Source: CAYZQH01 sp050300015 (GTDB lineage: Bacteria > Pseudomonadota > Gammaproteobacteria > Pseudomonadales > Cellvibrionaceae). From it: 64,000 bases of DNA. The position numbers and the translations under genes are program-made. The notes under the pieces are model-generated. The model was not told the DNA's origin. It searched no databases and saw only the letters and a program-made list of their open reading frames with translations. Below, piece after piece: positions 26,695 to 34,647 of this stretch (within the stretch, counting starts at the first letter, position 1; each line of letters starts with the position of its first letter). Where the stretch lies: NCBI GenBank assembly GCA_050300015.1, contig JBNKWZ010000027.1, positions 124,001 through 188,000 of the forward strand, written 5' to 3'.

Positions 26695-27636
26695 TCAATC
26701 GAAATCTTTTGTACTATCTTGGTCTATTAATGCGGCTTGAGATGGGGTAATGTCTTTTTCCCTCGGTCCTTTTGAGGGCTTTTCAAGTGTAAGCGGCCAG
26801 GGCAACTCACCAAAGGTGTCGGTAACCGACATATCCGGGCAAGTAGCTTTAACTTTATCCCATTCCGCTTGTGTATCTTCACCCACTTCTAGGCGAAAGG
26901 TCTCGATAATCGAGTCGCACAGCTTAAAGAGCGGTTTTGCGCACACCTCATCGCGATAAATTTGTGTACCACCAAAATCAAAGTTGATTCGGATCATTTT
27001 TTGTGGTGTGACAGGAAAAAAAAGTAGTCGATGCAACAATGGATTATCTTTAGAGCCTTCGCCTATTTCATGCACATCACAAACCACGGCTTGAATGCTA
27101 GGTGAGATAGGCAACACGCGCCAGTTCAAGGGGCCACGATACTTTGGTTTGCTGCCTGTCTTATCGTAACCGTAGCTCATATCTAAATAATTGGTGATGG
27201 CGAATTCAAATACTCGGGGGTGAAAAAGGTTTTTGCCAGAAAACATTTCCTGTTCATTCGCCGTAATCAATAAGGCGTTGGCACTCAATGCTGCTTGAAA
27301 ACCAGTGAACCACGGTCCGACAAAATACCAGGTATTAGAATAAAAAATTTCGCGACCCCAAGGATTGACTGGTGCGCCATCCGTTCGACCATAAACGCGC
27401 TCCCACTCTGTTTCTAATAAATTGGCTGTTCCAGGTGTACGTTCGCCGACTGAATCACCTCGACCGGAAAAGCCGAGAATCGGATTGGATATGGGCGCCG
27501 AAAATCTTATAAGGCTATCCTTTAAAAACCATTTATTCTGCCGCAATTTAGGGAAATAGGGTCCGCGTACTTCCGCAGGCTTTTGATCATACCGCCAAGC
27601 AAAAGGGAAATATTTAAGCCAATCTAGTATCATCAT
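26695..27636 (-). CDS. Uncharacterised protein, second gene of an abutting pair
   Basis: A 313-residue protein I do not recognise. It is rich in Trp, Tyr and Phe in its first 120 residues and has a conserved-looking GFSGRGDSVGERTPGTANL segment near residue 55, then WYFVGPWFTGFQAAL. There is no signal peptide and no clear transmembrane helix. The ATG directly abuts the stop of the upstream gene (TAAATG), so the two are translationally coupled and probably work together. One possibility is a secreted-effector/accessory or immunity pair, but no T6SS or toxin marker is visible. Codon use is similar to the neighbours. Confidence 0.7.
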   Translation of the reverse strand: MMILDWLKYFPFAWRYDQKPAEVRGPYFPKLRQNKWFLKDSLIRFSAPISNPILGFSGRGDSVGERTPGTANLLETEWERVYGRTDGAPVNPWGREIFYSNTWYFVGPWFTGFQAALSANALLITANEQEMFSGKNLFHPRVFEFAITNYLDMSYGYDKTGSKPKYRGPLNWRVLPISPSIQAVVCDVHEIGEGSKDNPLLHRLLFFPVTPQKMIRINFDFGGTQIYRDEVCAKPLFKLCDSIIETFRLEVGEDTQAEWDKVKATCPDMSVTDTFGELPWPLTLEKPSKGPREKDITPSQAALIDQDSTKDFD

Positions 27637-28785
27637 TTATCGGCCTCCAATGCGATTCACTGCAGCTTTAAGGAGAAAATGACTAGCGCCGATGAGACCC
27701 GCGGCAGAGCCAACAGCAACCACTGTGGGGGACCCAACAATTAGTGCGGAAACCGTTGCAAGCGCGCCTGTTGCGCCCACCAGCCCCATAGTGCCATTGG
27801 ACAAATCCTTGCCATAATCGCTTAAACTGTAGGGGTCTTTTTTATCGCGCACACGTCTGGCATTGGTTATTAAACTGGGAATGGCGGCACGCACATGCCC
27901 ATCGGCTTTGGCCATATTTTTATCCGCTAGCATTCCAAGCTTATTGGCTGCCGCCAAAGTGGGTGTGGGGCTGGTGGTGGGTTGCCGCATCTTCACGATG
28001 TGTTTTTGTTCACCGAACGAAACATTCTTATTCGCCAAGATTTGTAGGGCTTGAGTCAACACCACGGAACCACTCCGATCTGAGGCCCAAACTACTCCTT
28101 TGTGGTTTTTGGCTTGCTCCATGGCGTCAGCCAAAAGCCCCGCAAAACCATAACCCTCTTTGAGGACTAACGGATTGTAATTCCACATACCCCCTAGCCT
28201 ACTGCCCGCTGGCGAGTAGAACATGTCAAAATCACTCTTCAAAGCGGCGTCACTATTGAATAATGTTTCTAACCTTTTTAAAGTGTTTTCTGCAGCCTTT
28301 CGAGGCGACGGGTACCCCGTATCCGCTACCACTACATTTCTGTCGTCTTTAGGGGTAATTCTTCCGTTAGATTTATATTCAAACTTTATACTACTATCCT
28401 GCGTGCTAACCTGATACACACCAGGCTTCTCTCGACTCCCCCGCTCAATACTGTCGTACCCATCGCTTAACTGCAGGTCGGTCACCACCAGGGTGTCGTT
28501 AGCGCGGCGCTCTACTGTGGCCATAATCCCCGGCACATAGACCACTACCTTTTGAAAGGTGTTGGCTTTAAAGTCATTAATATTGGGGATAAAAACATTG
28601 CGCCTGCCGCTTAAGCCCGTAGACAGCGCATTTAGGTGCTTCATAGCCAACATGGGGTAGTAATAACCCTGGCGCGCGGCGCGCTTTAATTGCAGGCCTT
28701 TTTCTTTCAAAGTGGGGGCAAAGCTCACCTCTTTGCCGAGTTTGGGCGTGGAGATTAAGAGTTCTTTATCGGTGGGGGGAATCAT
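27637..28785 (-). CDS. Uncharacterised protein with hydrophobic C-terminus, first gene of a pair
   Basis: A 382-residue protein that I do not recognise. Residues 1-80 are basic and polar. A VVVYVPGIMATVERR strand-like element near residue 88 and WASDRSGSVVLTQAL near residue 235 give an alpha/beta look faintly like a hydrolase, although the usual GxSxG is absent. The last 55 residues form two glycine-rich hydrophobic stretches (GLVGATGALATVSALIVG, VAVGSAAGLIGASHFLL) that could insert in a membrane. It lacks a signal peptide. Downstream, the second gene starts immediately after its stop. Confidence 0.7.
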   Translation of the reverse strand: MIPPTDKELLISTPKLGKEVSFAPTLKEKGLQLKRAARQGYYYPMLAMKHLNALSTGLSGRRNVFIPNINDFKANTFQKVVVYVPGIMATVERRANDTLVVTDLQLSDGYDSIERGSREKPGVYQVSTQDSSIKFEYKSNGRITPKDDRNVVVADTGYPSPRKAAENTLKRLETLFNSDAALKSDFDMFYSPAGSRLGGMWNYNPLVLKEGYGFAGLLADAMEQAKNHKGVVWASDRSGSVVLTQALQILANKNVSFGEQKHIVKMRQPTTSPTPTLAAANKLGMLADKNMAKADGHVRAAIPSLITNARRVRDKKDPYSLSDYGKDLSNGTMGLVGATGALATVSALIVGSPTVVAVGSAAGLIGASHFLLKAAVNRIGGR

Positions 28786-29290
28786 GGGCGGAATCCTTTC
28801 GTCCTTTTTAATTGCATGTTAGTTGCGTGCGCGGAAGTCGCACTTATTTCGTGGTCGAGCCGACGTAACAATATAAGAGGCCGCTTTATACACACAGCGC
28901 CACCATTGGCTACTGACTCTGGCAGGCCCATTAATAGAGCCAGCCTGCCGGTGGGGAAGTCTATCATTTTCGAGAGTAACGGCAAACGGGTGCGCCGAAA
29001 GCAACGCTACGGCGCCACATCTGAATAGGCTGGAAAAGATGGCTTTGATCCAAACCCAACACCCTACCCCAACCAACGCTGACACAGAAGCGCCTCACTT
29101 CACTGAACTGAGGTAAACCTCCCAGGCTGGTCGGTTTTTATTCAGCCTCAAGCCAGACGCCTATTGGCACTGCGGATTATGGGCAAATATTGGGGTGTTT
29201 GTGGCAAAATTCGCAGTTTGGGGTGGCGCTAAACCCTAAGCGTACTTAAGATTCGCCCCCTACATTGAATAGCCATATAGGTTGAATATT
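28786..29290. other. Intergenic region between the unknown pair and the phosphate transporter
   Basis: 500 bases, divergent. Three open frames of 67-88 codons exist on both strands but lack ribosome sites or recognisable motifs. The region should contain promoters for both flanking units. Nothing else was identified. Confidence 0.4.
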
Positions 29291-30880
29291 GTGTCGTCTG
29301 AAGCCCTGCCCCCCGAGGCCCCTACCACCATCGACAGTAACCGCCTGAATTTTGAACTAGGACAAACTGCCCGTTTGACGGCATCCATCGCGTTTCTGTT
29401 GCTTGTTCTGGGCTTTACTTATCTCGTCATACCCGACACTGCACATCCCACACTGCTGATGTTTGCCTCTTTAGTGGGGGCCTATATGGCCTTGAACATT
29501 GGCGCCAACGATGTGGCCAATAACGTTGGTCCTGCCGTGGGTTCTGGCGCCATGACACTGGGTGCCGCGATTCTACTGGCTGGGATTGGCGAGGCCGCGG
29601 GCGCCCTCATTGCCGGCGGCAATGTTGTGGGCACAATCAAATCCGGCATCATTAACCCAGAATTGGTAAAAGACGCTCAAACATTTGTCTGGTTGATGGC
29701 CGGAGCGCTGGCGGCGGGCGCCATCTGGTTAAATTTTGCCACATGGATGGGCGCACCGGTTTCAACCACACACTCGATTGTGGGCGGTATCCTCGGCGCC
29801 GGAATCGCCGCGGGAGGCCTCGACATTGCCAACTGGAGCAAAATGGGCGCTATTGTGGCCAGTTGGGTGATTTCACCAGTGATGGGCGGCGTTATTGCCG
29901 CAGCGCTTTTAATGTTTATTAAACGCGCCATTCTTTATCAAGACGATATCAAGCGATCTGCCCAGCGGTTCGTGCCCTGGTTAGTGGGTTTTATGGCCTG
30001 GGCCTTTACCAGTTATTTATTGATCAAAGGCGTTAAAAAGGTCTGGCACCCCAGCGCCATTGAAGCCTTTGGCTGGGGCTTGGTCGCAGCCATTGTCGCG
30101 TACTTTATTACCTACAAGCGCCTGCAAAAAACCGGTGACCGTATCGAGCCCACAACAGAGGGCGTTAATAAGCTGTTTACGATTCCCATGGTGTTTGCGG
30201 CAGGCCTGCTCAGCTTTGCGCACGGCGCCAATGACGTGGCCAATGCGATTGGGCCTTTGGCTGCCATCTCTGAGGCGTTATCTTCAGGCACGGTTGCTGG
30301 CAAAGCCCCCATTCCGCTTTGGGTCATGATGATCGGTGCTCTGGGACTGGTGGTTGGGCTTGCCCTCTTTGGCCCCAAACTCATTCGCACCGTAGGTGGA
30401 GAAATTACCGAGTTGGATAAATCTCGCGCCTACTGCATTGCCATGGCTGCGGCCATTACCGTGATTATTGCCTCTCAATTGGGCCTCCCGGTCAGCTCCA
30501 CGCACATTGCTTTGGGCGGTATTTTTGGCGTTGGTTTTTTACGAGAACACTTAAAATCACGCTATGCACGCTTACTACACGGCGCGATAGGCAATCACAA
30601 AGGTGAAGCCCGCCGCCAAATCGAAGAATTCTTAGAGCGCTTTCAGTCAGAATCCGTAGAAGAAATGCGCCTCATGTTAAAAAAATCCACGTTGCGCGCA
30701 AGCTCTTTACCCATCACCCAAAAAGAGCGTAAAAAACTGAAAAAAGCCTACCGACAAGAATTGGTCAAACGACGGCACCTCTATCGAATCGCCGCCGCCT
30801 GGGTTATTACCGTACCAGCATCTGCCCTACTGGGTGCAGCCATGTTCTATGTGTTACGTGGCATGTTATTGCCGGCTTAA
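29291..30880 (+). CDS. pit: PiT-family inorganic phosphate transporter
   Basis: Low-affinity phosphate/metal-phosphate symporter of the inner membrane. GTG at 29291 is preferred because AGG lies nine bases before it; a TTG three codons earlier would sit directly on that site. The protein (529 residues) has two inverted halves, each with the PiT signature: GANDVANNVGPAVGSGAM near residue 72 and GANDVANAIGPLAAI near residue 315. Each half also has a GxPVSxTH motif (MGAPVSTTHSIVGG, LGLPVSSTHIALGG). Ten or more membrane helices are expected, plus a charged cytoplasmic stretch near the C-terminus (about 430-500). No PhoU or DUF47 partner is adjacent. Confidence 0.94.
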   Translation: MSSEALPPEAPTTIDSNRLNFELGQTARLTASIAFLLLVLGFTYLVIPDTAHPTLLMFASLVGAYMALNIGANDVANNVGPAVGSGAMTLGAAILLAGIGEAAGALIAGGNVVGTIKSGIINPELVKDAQTFVWLMAGALAAGAIWLNFATWMGAPVSTTHSIVGGILGAGIAAGGLDIANWSKMGAIVASWVISPVMGGVIAAALLMFIKRAILYQDDIKRSAQRFVPWLVGFMAWAFTSYLLIKGVKKVWHPSAIEAFGWGLVAAIVAYFITYKRLQKTGDRIEPTTEGVNKLFTIPMVFAAGLLSFAHGANDVANAIGPLAAISEALSSGTVAGKAPIPLWVMMIGALGLVVGLALFGPKLIRTVGGEITELDKSRAYCIAMAAAITVIIASQLGLPVSSTHIALGGIFGVGFLREHLKSRYARLLHGAIGNHKGEARRQIEEFLERFQSESVEEMRLMLKKSTLRASSLPITQKERKKLKKAYRQELVKRRHLYRIAAAWVITVPASALLGAAMFYVLRGMLLPA

Positions 30881-30893
30881 CAAGGCCAACATT

Positions 30894-30925
30894 GATGATT
30901 ACATGCATACATGCATGTAATCATC
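30894..30925. repeat. 32-bp near-perfect palindrome after the phosphate transporter
   Basis: Two 15-base arms (GATGATTACATGCAT and its exact complement) with a 2-base spacer start 14 bases after the transporter stop. There is no T-run. It could be a cruciform or terminator-like hairpin, a protein-binding site, or the scar of an inserted palindrome. Confidence 0.75.
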
Positions 30926-31069
30926 CGGCAAGTATTCCGATAACCCAACAGGGTGATGCAACAGCCATATAAATGTAAAACAGGCCACCTAAAAAGTCGA
31001 ACCGACGGTCCCTTTAAGTCCGAACGCGTTAATAATGTTTCTACAATTGGGGCTTTTTTGTCGCTGGCG

Positions 31070-31456
31070 CTAAAAATAGGTATCGCTGGCCTGGATACGA
31101 TCCAGATTATTTTGAATCCAGTCCACCATCAACCGCACCTGCTCGGCAATTTCTTCTCCCATTGGTGAAAGACGGTACTCAACATGAGGCGGTACTACCG
31201 GTAAAGCCTTGCGCACGACAAAACCATCCGTCTCCAAAAGCTGTAGCGTCTGCGCCAGCATTCGCTCACTAACGCCGTTAATTTTGCGGTGCAACTGACT
31301 AAAGCGATGCGTGCCGGATAATAGCGCCACCAACACCAACACGCCCCAGCGACTGGTGACATGATTCAGTATCTCGCGTGATGGGCACTGACTTGCAAAC
31401 ACATCGCCGCGTTCAAGTGCCTCAGAAATCGAGGCCGATACTTTTTTCTCTGACAT
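31070..31456 (-). CDS. HxlR-family transcriptional regulator
   Basis: Winged-helix regulator of 128 residues. It has the family's cysteine near the N-terminus (SQCPSREILNHVTSRWGVLVLVALLSGTHRF), a likely redox or quinone sensor as in QorR/YodB relatives. The wing segment is INGVSERMLAQTLQLLETDGFVVR and the C-terminal helix YRLSPMGEEIAEQVRLMVDWI. It is divergent from an NmrA/QorB-type quinone reductase gene, the usual regulator-target arrangement. A 15-bp palindrome lies in the shared promoter region. Confidence 0.93.
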   Translation of the reverse strand: MSEKKVSASISEALERGDVFASQCPSREILNHVTSRWGVLVLVALLSGTHRFSQLHRKINGVSERMLAQTLQLLETDGFVVRKALPVVPPHVEYRLSPMGEEIAEQVRLMVDWIQNNLDRIQASDTYF

Positions 31457-31564
31457 GCTTATGCTCTCAAACTATTCTTTTAAGTGACCAAGCCTCTGGA
31501 ATTCTCACGGCTAACCAGAGCCAATCTGCGTTTCCGCCATTTGACACTTACATTTTTGTGCGTA

Positions 31565-31579
31565 CTTACTAATAGTAAG
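31565..31579. promoter_or_regulatory. Probable HxlR operator
   Basis: CTTACTA-A-TAGTAAG is a perfect 7-bp inverted repeat with a one-base centre, located between the divergent HxlR and SDR genes, 68 bases before the SDR ATG. Position and symmetry suit a dimeric HxlR repressor controlling both genes. Confidence 0.7.
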
Positions 31580-31646
31580 CAAGGATGGTATTCTGCCCGG
31601 GTATTGCTCATTTAGCAACTTGTACCCCAACGGAGGAAATAGCCCT

Positions 31647-32498
31647 ATGATTGCAATTACCGGTGCATCCGGCCAACTCGGCCGCCTTGTTATTCAAGCC
31701 TTACTCACCAAAGTGCCTGCTCAAGAGCTGGTCGCAATAGTGCGTAACCCCAAAAAAGTGGAAGATTTCAGCGCAAAAGGCGTTGTTGTACGCACTGCAA
31801 ATTACTCAGATCGCAATGCTCTGACGGCGGCACTGAAAGGCGTCGATAAACTGTTATTAATCAGCAGTAGCGAGGTGGGGCAGCGAGTTGATCAGCACCG
31901 TAATGTTATTCAGGCAGCACAGGAAGCTGGCATAAAGCTTCTGGCCTATACCAGTCTATTGCACGCCGACACCTCTCCTCTGGGTTTAGCCGCAGAGCAC
32001 CTAGCGACCGAGCAACTGATAAAAGCATCCGGGCTCGCCTATGTACTATTGCGCAATGGTTGGTATACCGAAAATTACACCGCGGGTGTGGCAAGTGCTG
32101 TCGCCAATAAGGCCTTGGCCGGCAGCGCGGGAGACGGTCTTATTGCCTCAGCCAGCCGTGCGGATTATGCAGATGCGGCAGCGACGGTACTCAACCATCC
32201 AAATCCAGCGGGCAAAGTCTATGAATTGGCCGGTGACAATGCTTATACGCTAAGTGAACTGGCGGCTGAAATTTCTCTGCAAAGCGGCCAGCAAATTCCC
32301 TACATCAATCTACCTGAGGCCGAATATCAGGCACTGCTAACCAATGCCGGCCTGCCTGAACCCATTGCCAAATTATTAGCAGATTCAGATGTTGGTGCAG
32401 CCAAAGGCGGGCTATTCGATGACAGCCAGACGTTAAGCCAACTGATCGGTCGTCCGACTACGTCGCTGTCCGCTTCAGTTAAAGCTGCACTCGCCTAG
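31647..32498 (+). CDS. NmrA/QorB-type NAD(P)-dependent quinone oxidoreductase
   Basis: Atypical short-chain dehydrogenase of 283 residues, probably reducing quinones with NADPH in the cytoplasm. The ATG at 31647 is chosen because CGGAGG lies ten bases before it and the nucleotide-binding loop ITGASGQLGR starts at residue 4. The DKLLLISSSEVGQRVDQH and LAYTSLLHADTSPLGLA segments are typical of the QorB/YtfG subgroup. It is preceded by the HxlR operator and followed after nine bases by a DsbA/FrnE-type gene, so these two likely form one operon answering electrophile or quinone stress. Confidence 0.92.
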   Translation: MIAITGASGQLGRLVIQALLTKVPAQELVAIVRNPKKVEDFSAKGVVVRTANYSDRNALTAALKGVDKLLLISSSEVGQRVDQHRNVIQAAQEAGIKLLAYTSLLHADTSPLGLAAEHLATEQLIKASGLAYVLLRNGWYTENYTAGVASAVANKALAGSAGDGLIASASRADYADAAATVLNHPNPAGKVYELAGDNAYTLSELAAEISLQSGQQIPYINLPEAEYQALLTNAGLPEPIAKLLADSDVGAAKGGLFDDSQTLSQLIGRPTTSLSASVKAALA

Positions 32499-32507
32499 GA
32501 GCCACCA

Positions 32508-33146
32508 ATGCTGCGCATTGATTTTATTTCTGATATTAATTGCCCCTGGTGTGCCCTGGGCTTAGCTAATCTGGAGGCGGCATTAGCGCAGTTGGACGAT
32601 AGCCTTAAGGTAGAACTGCACTTTCAGCCCTTCGAGTTAAACCCGCAACTTCCCAGTGAAGGTATGAGCCTAGTGCAGTACCTTCGCGATAAATACGGTA
32701 TGGAACAGGCACAAATAGATGCCACGCATCAGCGCTTGGAAAGCATGGGGGCCGAGGCGGGTTTTCGCTTTGGCCAACGCGAGATGATATGGAACAGCTT
32801 TGATGCCCACCGACTGCTCTACTGGGCGGAGGCCGAAGGTTCACTAGAGCTTCAACGGCAGCTGAAACTCGCACTTATGCACGCCTATCAAGGCGAAGGC
32901 CGCGATATCAGTGACACTGCCGTGTTGGTTGAAGTGGCGGCAAGTGCTGGGCTAGACCCTGAACACGCGCGTGACCTTTTGACGAAAGGCACCTACACCG
33001 AGGAGGTCCGTGCGGCAGAAGCCCAATGGCAACAAGCGGGCATTCAAGCTGTGCCGAGTATGGTTATTAACCAACGCCAATTACTGCAGGGGGCACAACC
33101 GGTAGAAGCCATTATGCAGGCCTTACAAACCTTAAAAAACGGCTAA
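32508..33146 (+). CDS. DsbA-family oxidoreductase (FrnE type)
   Basis: Cytoplasmic thioredoxin-fold protein of 212 residues with the active site CPWC (DINCPWCALGLANLE, residues ~10-25) and the large helical insertion of the DsbA/HCCA-isomerase group. The cis-Pro segment AVPSMVINQRQLLQGAQP is near residue 180. There is no signal peptide, which separates it from periplasmic DsbA and matches FrnE, linked to oxidative-stress tolerance. It follows the QorB-like gene closely and is probably co-regulated by HxlR. Confidence 0.92.
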   Translation: MLRIDFISDINCPWCALGLANLEAALAQLDDSLKVELHFQPFELNPQLPSEGMSLVQYLRDKYGMEQAQIDATHQRLESMGAEAGFRFGQREMIWNSFDAHRLLYWAEAEGSLELQRQLKLALMHAYQGEGRDISDTAVLVEVAASAGLDPEHARDLLTKGTYTEEVRAAEAQWQQAGIQAVPSMVINQRQLLQGAQPVEAIMQALQTLKNG

Positions 33147-33648
33147 CCAATTTTAAGGGCTGTTTTCACACCACCCTTCCAGCTCAAAAAATAATAAATC
33201 TGAACTGGAGGGTGTTGTCATCGAGCAGTTGGTGACGCTATTGACCGATCTATTTAACATGCTATTCACTCTAATCAGCGAGACAAACAGGACATCCACT
33301 TTACTTTTATAGCTGAGGCATGCCTGGACCTAACAGTTCAGTAATAGAAAGGTCGTATAGTTCAGCGTCCATTTCGAAACGCGGCGAAATTTGAAAGGGT
33401 AATTGCGAGCTTCTATTTATAGTATTGAAAAGATCCTATGTGCTTGAAAAAGGTTGGGTTATCACCAAACTATTGGTGGCAACACACCATGTGCGGTCAC
33501 GGCACTGGCCCAACGCTTTTGGCAAGAATCAACAACACAGATGATGAGGGTGCTTTCACGCAGCCCACCATTCGGCGTTTAAATCGTATCCAGCGAAATC
33601 CTATTTTTGAGAACCCAAATCAGTCGGTTCAATTGTCACCTCGACTCA
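33147..33648. other. Gene-free region before the ABC-importer promoter
   Basis: About 500 bases. An 85-codon plus-strand frame (33438-33695) has no ribosome site and runs through the activator-site palindrome, so it is probably not a gene. The right part carries the control elements listed separately. Confidence 0.4.
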
Positions 33649-33666
33649 ACATTGTCGGACAATGTC
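33649..33666. promoter_or_regulatory. Upstream activator site candidate with GACAATGTC motif
   Basis: ACATTGTCGGACAATGT is a perfect 17-bp palindrome, and its right arm is part of GACAATGTC (33658-33666). It lies about 70 bases before the sigma54-type promoter at 33734, a normal distance for an enhancer-binding protein. The same nonamer recurs near the second promoter at 38.8-38.9 kb. Confidence 0.65.
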
Positions 33667-33733
33667 ACAATACAACGCTTATCAACAGATCATAAAAATC
33701 CTTAACCTTTTGAAAACAATAGGGTTTTAACTA

Positions 33734-33753
33734 TTGGCAAACTATGTGCTCTA
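33734..33753 (+). promoter_or_regulatory. Sigma54-type promoter of the ABC importer operon
   Basis: TTGGCA-N6-GTGCTC keeps the invariant GG and GC spaced by ten bases, as required for sigma54. The predicted start is near 33761, 29 bases before the first ATG. The promoter at 38894 has the same two blocks and the same CTCTA after the -12 element. Confidence 0.8.
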
Positions 33754-33789
33754 CACCAAGCAATGTTGCAAATATTGGAGTAGAGCACT

Positions 33790-34647
33790 ATGGGCGCCCG
33801 CATTTCACTGGACTACATCAGTCATCGTTTTCATCGCTCTGCGGCCCCAACGCTGCTCGAGATCAACAATAGAATCGAACCAGGAGAGCAGGTTGCGTTA
33901 ATTGGGCGCAGCGGGTGCGGCAAATCCACTTTGTTACACATGCTTGCTGGGTTGCTTTTGCCCACTGACGGCTGCGTGCGAATTGATGGACATCAAGTAA
34001 CCAAGCCGTGCGCCCGCTGGAATATGATGTTTCAGAAGGCCTCGCTCTACCCATGGATGAGCGTTGAAGAAAACGCGGCCCTAGGACTGATGTTTGCCGG
34101 CACGTCGAAACTTAAGGCTGTTGCAGAGGTGAGTGAACTGTTGGCCATGGTCGGTTTGCACGATAAAAAGAAGGCCAACGTTCAGAGTTTATCCGGCGGA
34201 CAACAACAGCGTGTTGCACTGGCCCGATCACTGGCCACTAAACCAGAGGTCCTGTTACTCGACGAGCCTTTCTCCGCGCTGGATGCATTTACCCGTACGG
34301 CCTTGCAAGAAGAGGTGCCAGCCATCTGCCGTGCCCGCGGCATCACGCTGGTGATCGTGACTCACGATATAGACGAGGCGGTAGCGATGGCCGACCGAGT
34401 TCTAATTATGTCGCAAAAGCCGGGTAGAATTATCAGTGAAATGAACGTGGATTTACCTTATCCACGTCGTCACATGGACAATGGGTTTCAATCCCTGCGC
34501 GCCAAACTCATGCGCCAGTTTGAGAGCTCAGAATCTCCCCCCCCAAATACCCCAACCCTAACCGATGCGCAAAAAGCTGAACCGGCCACCACCCAAGTCG
34601 CTTCAGACCATCGCGCGTGCCAACCGTTAAAGAGGTACCCGTCATGA
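33790..34647 (+). CDS. ABC transporter ATP-binding protein (SsuB/TauB/NrtD type)
   Basis: ATPase of an importer for small anions or organosulfur/nitrogen compounds. In 285 residues it shows Walker A at 39-47 (GRSGCGKST), the signature LSGGQQQR at 134-141, and Walker B ending in Asp158-Glu159 (LLLDEPFSALD). The switch His lies in VTHDIDEAV. The DEAVAMADRVLIMSQKPGRI segment is characteristic of the nitrate/sulfonate/taurine group. A 50-residue polar tail extends beyond the usual end. GGAG precedes the ATG. The stop overlaps the binding-protein start (ATGA). The sigma54-type promoter is immediately upstream. Confidence 0.95.
   Translation: MGARISLDYISHRFHRSAAPTLLEINNRIEPGEQVALIGRSGCGKSTLLHMLAGLLLPTDGCVRIDGHQVTKPCARWNMMFQKASLYPWMSVEENAALGLMFAGTSKLKAVAEVSELLAMVGLHDKKKANVQSLSGGQQQRVALARSLATKPEVLLLDEPFSALDAFTRTALQEEVPAICRARGITLVIVTHDIDEAVAMADRVLIMSQKPGRIISEMNVDLPYPRRHMDNGFQSLRAKLMRQFESSESPPPNTPTLTDAQKAEPATTQVASDHRACQPLKRYPS

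Noticed and set aside
28782..29085. Open frames of 67 and 88 codons on the minus strand before the unknown gene pair
   Set aside because: They overlap each other, lack start signals and show no family motif; a PAAR-like protein was considered but the residues do not fit.
33438..33695. 85-codon frame upstream of the ABC importer
   Set aside because: It runs through the activator palindrome and has no ribosome site.
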